Shown in pieces: positions 54,594 through 63,881 of a DNA stretch of 64,000 nucleotides. The stretch spans positions 898,132-962,131 of the forward strand of contig DS999531.1 of the NCBI GenBank assembly GCA_000158135.1, in the 5' to 3' direction. Each line of letters opens with the position of its first letter. Positions within the stretch are counted from its first letter, which is position 1. The notes beneath the pieces were generated by a model. It had not been told where the DNA came from, ran no database searches, and saw nothing but the letters and a program-made list of their open reading frames with translations. The translations under genes were made by a program, and so were the position numbers. Origin of the DNA: Rhodobacteraceae bacterium KLH11 (GTDB lineage Bacteria; Pseudomonadota; Alphaproteobacteria; Rhodobacterales; Rhodobacteraceae).

Positions 54594-56462
54594 ATGTCCG
54601 CGCAACACGACACTGTTTACCTGACAACAGCGCAGGCGATCATTCGCTGGTTGTCAAACCAGTTTATCGAGATTGATGGGCAGGAATATCGCCTTTGCGG
54701 CGGGGGTTTCGGGATATTTGGCCATGGCAATGTGACCTGTCTGGGCGAGGCGCTGAATACAGTGCGGGATGAGCTGCCGCTTTATCGCGGGCAGAACGAA
54801 CAAAGCATGGGATTCGCCGCCGCCGGCTATGCCAAACAGTGGCTGCGTCAGCGGTTCATGTTCTGCACCGCCAGCGCAGGGCCCGGCACTGCGAATCTGC
54901 TGACAGCGGCTGGGCTGGCGCATGCAAACCGTCTGCCCATGCTGATGCTGTGTGGCGATACCTTCATCACCCGCCTGCCCGACCCTGTGCTGCAGCAGAT
55001 GGAGAATTTCAACGATCCGACCTTTGGCCTGAACGACGCGTTCAAGCCCGTCAGCCGGTACTGGGACCGCATCACCCATCCGGCGCAGGTCATTCAGTCT
55101 CTGCCCGCCGCTGTTGCAACGATGCTGGACCCGGGCGATTGCGGGCCTGCTTTCCTTGGTCTGCCGCAGGATGTTCAAGGCTGGACCTATGATTACCCGG
55201 TCAAGTTCTTCGACAAGAAGGTGCATCGCATTCGCCGCCAATCGCCTGATGCGGATGAAATCGCCGATGCGGCGGCGGCTCTGGCAGGCGCAAAACGCCC
55301 GATGATCATTGCAGGCGGCGGCGTGCAATATTCCAAAGCCGTTGCCGAGCTGACCGGTTTTGCCGAAAAGCACCAGATCCCGGTGGTCGAAACCATCGCA
55401 GGCCGCGCCAATATGCTGGCAACCCATCCGCTGAACATCGGCCCGATTGGCGTGACTGGATCGGACAGCGCCAACGCGATTGCGGAGCAGGCTGATGTGA
55501 TCTTGGCTGTGGGTACGCGTCTGCAGGACTTCACAACCGGGTCGTGGACGGCCTTTGCCAAGGACGCCCGGTTCATCTCGATCAACGCAGCGCGGCATGA
55601 CGCGGGCAAGCATATGTCTTTGCCGGTTGTGGGGGACGCCAAACTGTCTCTTCAGGCTCTAACGCAGGCTACCAGCTATACGGCCCCAACCGATTGGGTC
55701 TCGCAGGCGCAGGACGAACGGCGCAAATGGGATGCCTATGTGGCCGAGAATGTCTCCTACGGCAATCGCCCGAACTCCTACGCGCAAGCCATCGGCGTTG
55801 TGAACGAGTTATGCGACACGCGCGACCGCGTGGTGGCCGCTGCTGGGGGTCTGCCCGCCGAAGTCACAGCCAACTGGCGCACGCTGGATATCGGGACCGT
55901 CGATGTCGAATTCGGCTTTTCCTGCATGGGTTATGAGATCGCAGGCGCCTGGGGCGCACGCATTGCCCAATCCGAGCGCGAACCGGATAAAGACACCATC
56001 ACCTTCTGCGGTGACGGCTCTTACATGATGCTGAACTCTGACATCTATTCCTCGGTCCTGAGTCGCAAGAAGATGATTGTTCTGGTGCTGGACAATGGCG
56101 GTTTCGCTGTCATCAACAAGCTGCAGAACAACACGGGCAATGAAAGCTTCAACAATCTGCTGGAAGATTGCCCAACCATCCCCGAAGCCTTTGGCGTTGA
56201 TTTCACCGCCCACGCCACCGCGATGGGAGCGGCGGCCGAAAAAGTGGCCAACCCGGCAGAACTGGCCGAGGCATTCAAACGCGCCAAGGCCAGCGACAAG
56301 ACCTATGTGATCGTGATGGATGTGGACGCCTATGAAGGCTGGACCACGGAAGGCCATACGTGGTGGGAGGTCGGCACGCCACAGACCTCGGTCGATGCGC
56401 GCGTGCGCGACGCGCATGTCGAATGGGAATCTGCTCGCCAAAAACAACGCAGGGGTGTTTGA
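54594..56462 (+). CDS. iolD: 3D-(3,5/4)-trihydroxycyclohexane-1,2-dione hydrolase
   Basis: Thiamine-diphosphate enzyme that opens the inositol-derived ring to 5-deoxy-glucuronate, 622 residues (family about 620-640). It has the N-terminal YRGQNEQSMGFAAAGYAKQ with the catalytic Glu region, the central domain near 220-340, and the C-terminal cofactor motif GDGSYMMLNSDIYS...LDNGGFAVINKLQ. GAGGAG precedes the ATG at 54594. First gene of a six-gene operon; its stop overlaps the next start (TGATG). Confidence 0.96.
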   Translation: MSAQHDTVYLTTAQAIIRWLSNQFIEIDGQEYRLCGGGFGIFGHGNVTCLGEALNTVRDELPLYRGQNEQSMGFAAAGYAKQWLRQRFMFCTASAGPGTANLLTAAGLAHANRLPMLMLCGDTFITRLPDPVLQQMENFNDPTFGLNDAFKPVSRYWDRITHPAQVIQSLPAAVATMLDPGDCGPAFLGLPQDVQGWTYDYPVKFFDKKVHRIRRQSPDADEIADAAAALAGAKRPMIIAGGGVQYSKAVAELTGFAEKHQIPVVETIAGRANMLATHPLNIGPIGVTGSDSANAIAEQADVILAVGTRLQDFTTGSWTAFAKDARFISINAARHDAGKHMSLPVVGDAKLSLQALTQATSYTAPTDWVSQAQDERRKWDAYVAENVSYGNRPNSYAQAIGVVNELCDTRDRVVAAAGGLPAEVTANWRTLDIGTVDVEFGFSCMGYEIAGAWGARIAQSEREPDKDTITFCGDGSYMMLNSDIYSSVLSRKKMIVLVLDNGGFAVINKLQNNTGNESFNNLLEDCPTIPEAFGVDFTAHATAMGAAAEKVANPAELAEAFKRAKASDKTYVIVMDVDAYEGWTTEGHTWWEVGTPQTSVDARVRDAHVEWESARQKQRRGV

Positions 56463-57301
56463 TGAAACGATTTACAGCGGAAACAGCTGATCCTGACGTC
56501 ATTGTGGATGAGCTGTTGAATGGTGGTGGTGCGGTTGCAATCTCGGGCCTGTTTACGCCCGAGGAAATCGCCGAGGCGCGCGCGATCATCATGGCCGAGT
56601 CCGAAACGGCGGCTGAAAAAGTAACCCATTTTCAGGGTGCTGCGGAAGAAGACGGCAAGCTGAACCTGCAAAGGCGGGTCTGGAACCTGTTGGCCAAGGG
56701 CGATGTGTTTTCCCGCATGGCCGCACATCCGGTTCTGATGGATATCCTGCGCAGGTTTCTGGGCACCGAATTCATCATGGGCTCAATCGCCGCCAATCGC
56801 ATCCTGCCCGGCGGTCCGGGGCAGGAGCCGCATGTAGACTATCCCTATTGGGATTTTCACAGCCCAGAAACGCATCCTGTCGGTCTGAACGGGTCATTTC
56901 CGATGAATGCACAGGTCTCGATCCTGCTGGATCCGTTCACCAAGGAAAGCGGCGCGACCGGCTATGTGCCGGGATCGCAGAAAGAGCTGCGTTATCCCAC
57001 ACCCGAAGACAAGTTTTTCGACAAATGCGAGCAAATGACCGGCGCGCCCGGCGATGTTGCTCTATTTTATGGCGTGACGTGGCATTGCGCGATGCCGAAC
57101 CGGGCCGACCATGACCGCAGCGCGATTCTGATCCAATACCTGCCCAAATGGGTCAAACCGATGGAAGATATGCCCGCTGCGCTGCCGCAGGATTTCCTCG
57201 ATCAGGCAAGCCCAGACATGCGGCAGTTGCTGGGTCTGAACTATCCCTACCCCGAGGTGCTGGATGCGGCGCGGGCAGGCAATACCGAGGGGCGCACGTG
57301 A
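56462..57301 (+). CDS. Phytanoyl-CoA dioxygenase (PhyH) family protein inside the iol operon
   Basis: Predicted Fe(II)/2-oxoglutarate oxygenase of 279 residues. The iron triad is visible as H124-x-D126 (EPHVDYPYW) and H208 (GVTWHCAMPN), with R219 as the likely 2-oxoglutarate anchor. A start overlap with iolD and a GTGA overlap with iolC show it is a true operon member, not a passenger between units. It is not part of the textbook inositol pathway. Hydroxylation or oxidative demethylation of a modified inositol, such as an O-methyl inositol, would fit the setting but is inference. Confidence 0.9.
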   Translation: MKRFTAETADPDVIVDELLNGGGAVAISGLFTPEEIAEARAIIMAESETAAEKVTHFQGAAEEDGKLNLQRRVWNLLAKGDVFSRMAAHPVLMDILRRFLGTEFIMGSIAANRILPGGPGQEPHVDYPYWDFHSPETHPVGLNGSFPMNAQVSILLDPFTKESGATGYVPGSQKELRYPTPEDKFFDKCEQMTGAPGDVALFYGVTWHCAMPNRADHDRSAILIQYLPKWVKPMEDMPAALPQDFLDQASPDMRQLLGLNYPYPEVLDAARAGNTEGRT

Positions 57302-58275
57302 CTCTGACCCAAGGCATAAAAGGCAACCGCTTTGCCGTGTTCGGCCGGGCCGGAATGGACATGTTCGCCGATCCCGTCGGGACCAAAAGCGAGGATGCAA
57401 AAGAGTTTCGTGCTGATCTGGGCGGATCAAGCGCCAACATTTGCGCCGGGCTGGTGAAACTGGGATCGCAGGCGGCGCTGGTCACCTCGGTCTCGGACGA
57501 TGCGGTGGGGCGGTTCTGTGTAAACCGGCTGCAGGATTATGGCGTGGAAACGCGCTATGTCCGCGCCGTGGGTGGCGAGGCGCGCACCTCGCTGGCCGTT
57601 TATGAAAGCTGCATCGAGGATTTCCAGAACGTCATCTACCGCAACGGCGCCGCCGATTTTCAGGTGACCCAGGCTGACATGGACGCCGTGGATTATGGCG
57701 CGTTTTCGGCCCTGATCACGGCAGGCACGGTGTTTGCGGCGGAACCCTCTCGTTCAGCCACGTTCCGCGCGTTTGAAAACGCACGTGCCGCAGGGTTGCC
57801 GGTGATCTTCGACATCGACTATCGCCCCTATAGCTGGCCATCGCCAGAAGTCGCCTCGGACGTTCTGACCCGCGCTGGCACCGAAAGCGATCTGATTGTC
57901 GGCAATGATGAAGAGTTCGACTTTATGGCGGGCGGTATCGAAAAGGGTTTGGACAAAGCTCGCGAACTGGCTGCCGACGGAAAGATGGTGATCTACAAGA
58001 TGGGCCATGAAGGGGCCATTACCCTGATGGGCGGGCAAGAGATACGCACCGGTATCTACCCGGTCACCGCCGTGAAGCCCAACGGCGCGGGCGACAGTTT
58101 TCTGGCCGGGCTTCTGGCCTCGATCGCGGCGGGGCATGATCTGCGCGACGCAGTGCTGCGCGGCTCGGCCTGTGCGTCCATCGTGGTGTCGAAACCCGGT
58201 TGCGCCGGGGCCATGCCGACCACGCCTGAGCTTGACGATTTTCTGGCCCGACATCCGGGCCCCACGGATACCTGA
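57298..58275 (+). CDS. iolC: 5-dehydro-2-deoxygluconokinase
   Basis: PfkB-family kinase, 325 residues, phosphorylating 5-dehydro-2-deoxygluconate (DKG). It opens RFAVFGRAGMDMFADPVGTKSEDAKEFRADLGGSSANICAGL, as in IolC, and has the ATP and anion-hole motif KPNGAGDSFLAGLLAS near the C-terminus. The start is GTG at 57298 in a GTGA overlap with the PhyH stop; the in-frame stretch further upstream reads through that gene and is not credible. It lacks the C-terminal DUF2090 domain fused to IolC in some bacteria. Confidence 0.94.
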   Translation: MTLTQGIKGNRFAVFGRAGMDMFADPVGTKSEDAKEFRADLGGSSANICAGLVKLGSQAALVTSVSDDAVGRFCVNRLQDYGVETRYVRAVGGEARTSLAVYESCIEDFQNVIYRNGAADFQVTQADMDAVDYGAFSALITAGTVFAAEPSRSATFRAFENARAAGLPVIFDIDYRPYSWPSPEVASDVLTRAGTESDLIVGNDEEFDFMAGGIEKGLDKARELAADGKMVIYKMGHEGAITLMGGQEIRTGIYPVTAVKPNGAGDSFLAGLLASIAAGHDLRDAVLRGSACASIVVSKPGCAGAMPTTPELDDFLARHPGPTDT

Positions 58276-58287
58276 AAGGAGACGCAG

Positions 58288-59145
58288 ATGCATATCGCGC
58301 CCCATGACAACCAGAACAAGCCCATCGTCGACGCCGACAATGATCTGGTGCCGCTGAACTATTTCAACATCGTCAAACTGAAAAAGGGCGAGGTGTTCGA
58401 ATATGCCGTACCGGGGTACGAGACCTGCATCGTGCCCGCCACCGGCACCGTGGATGTTGATGTGGATGGCGCGGCCTTCACCAATCTGGGCAACCGCACC
58501 ATTGATGTCTGGGATGGCGATCCCGAAGGCGTCTATGTGCCGGTTGGCGCCAAGGTTCGTATCACCTGCGTGACGGATGCGACCGAGACCTTTATCGCCG
58601 GTGCCAAATTCGACCGTCTGTTAGAGCCGTTTGACGTGCGCGTACCCGAGCTGGATCTGGTGCAATATGGCTCGGACGACACCAAGACCCACCGCAAGAT
58701 CAAGCATATTCTGGGGGCGCACCATCACGACAAGGTGGGCCGTTTGCTGGTGTCCGAGCTTTACACCGTTGGTCAGGGCGGCTGGTCTGGTTTTCCCAGC
58801 CACAAACACGACACCGACCGCAAAGGCGAAGATGGCGAGATGATCGAGACCCGCCATGACGAGACCTATAATTTCCGCTTCCGGCCCAACTATGGCTCGG
58901 GCATTCAGATGCTGCAGCGCGAGGATAACAAGCCGGGCGATGCCTATCACATCATGGACGGCTCGACGATCATGATCGACAAGGGCTATCACCCCTGCGC
59001 GGTTCTGCCGGGGTACGAGATGTATTATTTCACCATCCTCGGCGGCCTCAGTCAGCGGTCGTTGAAACAGTATTTCCAGCCGACCCATGCGGATCAGTTG
59101 CATACGATCCCGGGCATCATGGACATGGTGGCCAAGTTCAAATGA
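58288..59145 (+). CDS. iolB: 5-deoxy-glucuronate isomerase
   Basis: Converts 5-deoxy-glucuronate to DKG. The 285-residue bicupin protein shows the IolB pattern: VGQGGWSGFPSHKHDTDRKGEDGE with metal-binding His residues, ETYNFRFRPNYGSGIQML, and GYHPCAVLPGYEMYYFTILGG. AAAGGAGA precedes the ATG. It lies 12 bp after iolC and overlaps iolJ by four bases. Confidence 0.96.
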   Translation: MHIAPHDNQNKPIVDADNDLVPLNYFNIVKLKKGEVFEYAVPGYETCIVPATGTVDVDVDGAAFTNLGNRTIDVWDGDPEGVYVPVGAKVRITCVTDATETFIAGAKFDRLLEPFDVRVPELDLVQYGSDDTKTHRKIKHILGAHHHDKVGRLLVSELYTVGQGGWSGFPSHKHDTDRKGEDGEMIETRHDETYNFRFRPNYGSGIQMLQREDNKPGDAYHIMDGSTIMIDKGYHPCAVLPGYEMYYFTILGGLSQRSLKQYFQPTHADQLHTIPGIMDMVAKFK

Positions 59146-59972
59146 GCCTTGTGACATTATCGGACGTCCTGCAACCCGCGCTGCGTGACGGCTATGCCGT
59201 GGCCGGGCTGGTAACACTGGGCTGGGAGGATATGCGCGCCTATGTGGCCGCAGCCGAGGCCGAAAATGTGCCAGTCATTTTGCAGGCCGGACCTTCGTGC
59301 CGCGAACACACACCGCTGCCGGTTCTGGGCAAAATGTTCCGCCATCTGGCCGAAGGGGCCAGCGTGCCAGTGGTGGCGCATCTGGACCATGGCTACACCC
59401 ACGAGGAATGCCGCATCGCCATCGAAAGCGGCTTTACCTCGGTCATGTTCGACGGTTCGCGCAAAGCATTGGCGCAGAACATCGCCGAAACCGCCGCAAT
59501 CGCGGAAATGGCGCATGCCGCCGGGGTCTCGTGCGAAGGAGAGATCGGCTTTGTCGGCTATTCCGGCGGCGAGGGCTCGGACGGGACAAACCCGGATGAG
59601 GCCGCGCAATTCGCCAGTGAGACGGGTGTAGATGCGATGGCGATCTCGGTCGGCAACGTCCACTTGCAGCAAAACAAGGAAGGCGGTCTGGACGAATCCC
59701 GCATCCGCGCTATCGAGGCGGTGACCGAGGTTCCGCTGGTGATCCATGGCGGCTCGGGCGTGCCGGTTGGGCAGCGCAGCGCGCTGGCCCGGGGATCAAA
59801 GATCTGCAAGTTCAACATCGGGACCGAACTGCGAATGGCCTTCGGACAGGCCCTACGCACCGCTGTGAACACTGACCCGGACAGGTTCGACCGCGTTCAA
59901 ATACTGAAAGACACACATGAACCAGTCGTCGAGGCCACACGCCGGGTTCTGCAAGCGTTCAAAGGAATATGA
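59142..59972 (+). CDS. iolJ: Class II aldolase, 6-phospho-5-dehydro-2-deoxy-D-gluconate aldolase type
   Basis: Cleaves DKG-phosphate to dihydroxyacetone phosphate and malonate semialdehyde. The 276-residue class II aldolase has the zinc-ligand motifs VAHLDHGYT and VIHGGSGVP, the SVMFDGSRK loop and the C-terminal CKFNIGTELRMAF. FBP-aldolase and tagatose-bisphosphate aldolase share this fold; the operon position makes IolJ the best call. The start overlaps iolB (ATGA). Confidence 0.88.
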   Translation: MSLVTLSDVLQPALRDGYAVAGLVTLGWEDMRAYVAAAEAENVPVILQAGPSCREHTPLPVLGKMFRHLAEGASVPVVAHLDHGYTHEECRIAIESGFTSVMFDGSRKALAQNIAETAAIAEMAHAAGVSCEGEIGFVGYSGGEGSDGTNPDEAAQFASETGVDAMAISVGNVHLQQNKEGGLDESRIRAIEAVTEVPLVIHGGSGVPVGQRSALARGSKICKFNIGTELRMAFGQALRTAVNTDPDRFDRVQILKDTHEPVVEATRRVLQAFKGI

Positions 59973-59973
59973 C

Positions 59974-60963
59974 ATGGTAAATATCGGGTTACTCGGCTGC
60001 GGGCGCATCGGACAGGTCCATGCGCGCTCGGTCGGGCAGGTTGACGCGGCGCGGATCACGGCTGTGGCAGATGCCTTTGTGGAACCGGCGCAGATACTGG
60101 CCAGCAAAACCGGAGCACAGGTCCTGTCGGCGGAAGAGTTGATCAAAAGCGCGGATGTCGATGCGGTGGTCATCGGAACCCCGACCGACACCCATTACGA
60201 TCTGATCCATCAGGCGGCCCGTGCAGGCAAAGCGATCTTCTGCGAGAAGCCCGTTGATATGTCCGCCGACCGCATCCGCGACTGCATCGAACTTGTCGAA
60301 GCCACCGACGTGCCCTTCATGACCGCCTTCAACCGTCGTTTTGATCCGAACTTCGCCAACATCCAGTCCCGAATTGCCAAGGGCGAGATCGGGGCGGTTG
60401 AAATCGTCACCATCCTCTCACGAGACCCTTCGCCACCGCCGATCCGCTACATCCGAAGCTCAGGTGGGTTGTTTCGGGATATGATGATCCACGACCTCGA
60501 CATGGCACGCTTTCTGCTTGGGGAAGAGCCGGTCACGGTTTACGCCGTGGGCTCCGCGCTGGTCGACCCCGAAATCGGCAAGGCCGGAGATATCGATACA
60601 GCCGCAGTAACGCTGACCACGGCAAGCGGTAAACTGTGCCAGATATCAAACTCGCGCCGCGCCAGCTATGGCTATGATCAGCGTATTGAAGTGCATGGGG
60701 AAAAAGGCATGTTGCGCGCAGAAAATATGCTGGAAAACACTGTTGAGGCGGCAACCTCGGCGGGTTTCCAAAAAGCCCCTGCGCAGCACTTCTTCCTTGA
60801 ACGATATGAGGCCGCCTATCGCGCAGAGATGGCGCATTTCATTGCCGCTGTTTCTGAGTCCAAACCTCTTTCGCCCGACCTCTTTGACGGGCTGCGCGCG
60901 CAGATACTGGCAGACGCAGCGGCCGAGTCGCTTGCACAAGGTCGCAGGATCAGGGTTGAGTGA
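59974..60963 (+). CDS. iolG: Inositol 2-dehydrogenase (IolG-like Gfo/Idh/MocA)
   Basis: NAD-dependent oxidation of myo-inositol to 2-keto-inositol, the entry step. The 329-residue protein has IGLLGCGRIGQVHARSV, VIGTPTDTHYDLIHQAARAGKAIFCEKPVDM, FNRRFDPNFANIQSRI and GLFRDMMIHDLDMARFLLGE (catalytic Asp and His), all as in IolG. AAAGGA precedes the ATG. It is the last gene of the operon. Of the three dehydrogenases here it matches IolG best. A malonate-semialdehyde dehydrogenase (iolA) to finish the pathway is not in the window. Confidence 0.92.
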   Translation: MVNIGLLGCGRIGQVHARSVGQVDAARITAVADAFVEPAQILASKTGAQVLSAEELIKSADVDAVVIGTPTDTHYDLIHQAARAGKAIFCEKPVDMSADRIRDCIELVEATDVPFMTAFNRRFDPNFANIQSRIAKGEIGAVEIVTILSRDPSPPPIRYIRSSGGLFRDMMIHDLDMARFLLGEEPVTVYAVGSALVDPEIGKAGDIDTAAVTLTTASGKLCQISNSRRASYGYDQRIEVHGEKGMLRAENMLENTVEAATSAGFQKAPAQHFFLERYEAAYRAEMAHFIAAVSESKPLSPDLFDGLRAQILADAAAESLAQGRRIRVE

Positions 60964-61399
60964 CACTCAAACCAAAACCGGGGCACGACGCGCCAAACTC
61001 GTACCCCCTCAAGAAATCATCAAAATCCTTCCGGCGCGCCGCTCTCGCTTCGTGCCAACTTGAGATGTCGGGAATGTGTCTGGCAGATTAATTTTACCTA
61101 TTTGTCTGCCACCCGTGCAAAAGTGACACACCCGCAAGGACGCCAGATTCAATTTTCAAGGGCAGAGCGGCCGTAGACACCCGTACCCGGGCACCATTTC
61201 TGAACGGCGTAAGAAGTCATTTCGTCCCATAGTGCTGCATTCCATTCCAACGAAGGGATCACACCGTCAAACCGTGGGATCAAATGACAACCAATGGCGC
61301 AGCGTGTATGAAAAATACCCACCAACTGTTTGGTGGGTATTTTTCTCTGTTTCAGATCACTTGCGAATGATCCGCGGAGATCCCTGACAAGTGCTGCGC
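60964..61399. other. 436-bp intergenic region between iolG and infB
   Basis: No convincing gene. Nested inverted repeats occur at 61075-61140: TGTGTC with GACACA outside and TGGCAGA (61081-61087) with TCTGCCA (61105-61111) inside. A long bidirectional terminator lies at 61311-61344. Open frames here are short and lack ribosome sites. The 61000-61150 segment may be the relic of a mobile element end, but no transposase can be read. Confidence 0.6.
61311..61344. terminator. Strong bidirectional terminator downstream of infB
   Basis: AAAAATACCCACCAA (61311-61325), loop CTGT, and TTGGTGGGTATTTTT (61330-61344) form a perfect 15-bp stem with A and U tracts for termination on both strands. It lies 55 bp after the infB stop and would also stop plus-strand transcripts coming from the iol operon. 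Confidence 0.9.
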
Positions 61400-63874
61400 T
61401 TAGTCGAGGGTGCGGGTCACTTCTTCGCGCTCGAAAATCTCGATCACATCGTCCGCGCGGATATCGTCGTAGTTCTCGAACGCCATACCGCATTCCTGAC
61501 CCGACTGAACCTCGGTCACTTCGTCCTTGAAGCGCTTGAGCGTCTTCAGCGTGCCTTCGTGGATCACCACGTTGTCGCGCAGCAGGCGAACGCCTGCGGA
61601 TCGACGCGCCACGCCTTCGGTGACCAGACAGCCGGCAACCTTGCCAACGCCGGTGACCTTGAAGACTTCGCGAATCTCGGCGTATCCGATGAACTTTTCG
61701 CGGATCTCGGCGCTCAGCAGGCCGGATGCGGCGGCTTTCACGTCATCGACCAGATCGTAGATCACCGAGTAGTAGCGGATTTCCACGCCCTTCTGGTTCG
61801 CGGTGTTCCGTGCCGAGGCATTGGCACGCACGTTGAAGCCAAAGATCGGCGCGCCGGAGGCTTCGGCCAGGCCGACATCCGTCTCGGTGATTGCACCCAC
61901 GCCCGAATGCAGCACGCGCACGCGCACTTCGTCGTTGCCGATCTTTTCCATCGCCTGAACGATGGCTTCGGCAGAACCCTGCACGTCCGCTTTCATCAGA
62001 ATCGGCAGCTCGGTGACGTTTTCGTCTTCCTTGGCCTTCTGCATCAGCTGTTCAAGGGTCGTCGCGGCACCAGCGGCGGCGCGTTTGTCCTTGGCGGCTT
62101 GCTCACGATAGGCAGCGATTTCACGGGCCTGCGCTTCGGTCTCGGTCACGTTCAGAACGTCACCGGCCTCGGGCGTACCGTTCAGGCCCAGAACCTCAAC
62201 CGGAACCGAAGGGCCAGCTTCCTTGACGCGGTCGCCCTTGTCGTTGATCAGCGCACGGACCTTACCGTATTGCTCACCCACAACGAAGATATCACCCTGA
62301 CGCAACGTGCCGTTCTGAACCAGAACGGTGGCTACGGGGCCGCGGCCCACATCCAGCTGCGCCTCGATCACGGCACCTTGGGCAGCGCGGTCGGGGTTGG
62401 CTTTCAGCTCCAGAATCTCGGCCTGCAGCGCGATGGCTTCCAGCAGTTCGTCCAGACCCTGGCCGGTGATGGCGGAAACCTCAACGTCCTGAACCTCACC
62501 CGACATTTTCTCGACGATGACTTCGTGCTGCAACAGATCGGTGCGCACCTTGTCCGGGTTCGCATCGGGCTTGTCGACCTTGTTGATCGCCACGATCATC
62601 GGCACCTCGGCCGCCTTCGCGTGGTTGATCGCCTCGATCGTCTGCGGCATCACCGCGTCATCCGCAGCAACAACCAGAACCACGATATCCGTGACCTGAG
62701 CCCCGCGCGAACGCATCGAGGTAAAGGCCGCGTGGCCCGGCGTATCCAGGAAGGTCAGCGTTGTGCCGCCATCGGTTTTCACCTGATAGGCACCGATATG
62801 CTGGGTGATGCCCCCGGCCTCACCGGCCACAACACGCGCATCGCGGATCGCATCCAAGAGCGAGGTCTTACCGTGGTCAACGTGACCCATGATGGTGATG
62901 ACCGGCGGACGCGGTTTCAGATCGTCTTCGCTATCTTCGGCCTCTTTGATGACGTCCTCAACATCCGAATCGGACACACGGGTGACCTTGTGGCCAAATT
63001 CTTCAATGATCAGTTCGGCAGTGTCGGCATCAATGGTCTGGTTCTGCGTGACCATCATGCCCATCTGCATCAGCGATTTGACAACGTCAGCCACGCGCTC
63101 GGCCATACGGTTGGCCAATTCCGAGACCACAATCGCCTCGGGCAGCTGCACGTCGCGGATCACCTTTTCCCGCTCGACCGGAGCACCCATGGCTTTCTGG
63201 CGCGCGCGCTCCTGTTTGCGCTTCATTGCAGCCATCGAGCGTTGGCGATTGCCTTCGCCGCCAGTGGCCTGACCCAGTGTCAGCTTGCCCGAGCGGCGGT
63301 TATCATCACGACCCTTGCCACGGCCACGCTGTTCGCGTTCGCGGTCTTGCTTGCGGGGTGCTGCGGCGGGTGCAGGTTTGCTGGCCGGAGCACGGGCCGC
63401 TTTGGGCTCTGCCGGGGCAGGTGCGGCAGCCGCACGCTTGGCGGCTTCTTCCGCCTCTTTGCGCTTGCGCTCTTCCTCTTCTGCCTTGGCGCGGGCGCGC
63501 TCTTCGGCCTCGCGCTGTTCGCGTTCCTTGGCTTCCTGCTCCGCACGGCGGCGGGCGCGCTCTTCCTCGCGCGCCTTTTCCTGTGCTTCGCGGGCAGCGG
63601 CCTCTTCGGCCTCGCGTGCCTTGGCAGCCTGCAACGCCTTCATCCGGCGTGCCATTTCCGCGTCGGAAATCCCGGCGGGACGACGCGACGGATCACCTGA
63701 TGGCGTTGCGCCACCACCCGGCTTGCTGGCACCCGGCTTGGGGACCACCACGCGCTTGCGTTTGGTTTCCACCACGACATTCTTGGTGCGTCCGTGGCTG
63801 AAACTCTGTTTCACATTTCCGGGGCGTGCCCCGCCACGAAGACCCAATGTCTTTTTGCCGTCAGTATCGCTCAT
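61400..63874 (-). CDS. infB: Translation initiation factor IF-2
   Basis: GTPase that brings initiator tRNA to the 30S subunit. The 824-residue protein has an N-terminal basic segment ([20 protein letters not shown]), a long Ala/Glu/Arg-rich coiled linker (residues about 75-180), the IF2_N element, and the G domain with [27 protein letters not shown] and [10 protein letters not shown]. The C-terminal domains that bind fMet-tRNA end at [16 protein letters not shown] precedes the ATG at 63874. It follows the YlxR-type gene by 7 bp, as in the nusA-ylxR-infB operon of alphaproteobacteria. Confidence 0.98.
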   Translation of the reverse strand: MSDTDGKKTLGLRGGARPGNVKQSFSHGRTKNVVVETKRKRVVVPKPGASKPGGGATPSGDPSRRPAGISDAEMARRMKALQAAKAREAEEAAAREAQEKAREEERARRRAEQEAKEREQREAEERARAKAEEEERKRKEAEEAAKRAAAAPAPAEPKAARAPASKPAPAAAPRKQDREREQRGRGKGRDDNRRSGKLTLGQATGGEGNRQRSMAAMKRKQERARQKAMGAPVEREKVIRDVQLPEAIVVSELANRMAERVADVVKSLMQMGMMVTQNQTIDADTAELIIEEFGHKVTRVSDSDVEDVIKEAEDSEDDLKPRPPVITIMGHVDHGKTSLLDAIRDARVVAGEAGGITQHIGAYQVKTDGGTTLTFLDTPGHAAFTSMRSRGAQVTDIVVLVVAADDAVMPQTIEAINHAKAAEVPMIVAINKVDKPDANPDKVRTDLLQHEVIVEKMSGEVQDVEVSAITGQGLDELLEAIALQAEILELKANPDRAAQGAVIEAQLDVGRGPVATVLVQNGTLRQGDIFVVGEQYGKVRALINDKGDRVKEAGPSVPVEVLGLNGTPEAGDVLNVTETEAQAREIAAYREQAAKDKRAAAGAATTLEQLMQKAKEDENVTELPILMKADVQGSAEAIVQAMEKIGNDEVRVRVLHSGVGAITETDVGLAEASGAPIFGFNVRANASARNTANQKGVEIRYYSVIYDLVDDVKAAASGLLSAEIREKFIGYAEIREVFKVTGVGKVAGCLVTEGVARRSAGVRLLRDNVVIHEGTLKTLKRFKDEVTEVQSGQECGMAFENYDDIRADDVIEIFEREEVTRTLD

Positions 63875-63881
63875 AAAGCTC

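Noticed and set aside
61149..61493. 114-codon minus-strand frame running from infB into the intergenic region
   Set aside because: It starts inside infB in another frame, crosses the strong terminator and has no ribosome site. The intergenic part looks faintly protein-like but cannot be assigned.
61391..63700. 769-codon open frame on the plus strand opposite infB
   Set aside because: It is the antisense of the highly conserved infB. Its length comes from GC-rich codon bias, it is rich in low-complexity Gly/Leu/Phe at the end opposite the charged IF-2 linker, and it has no recognisable domain.
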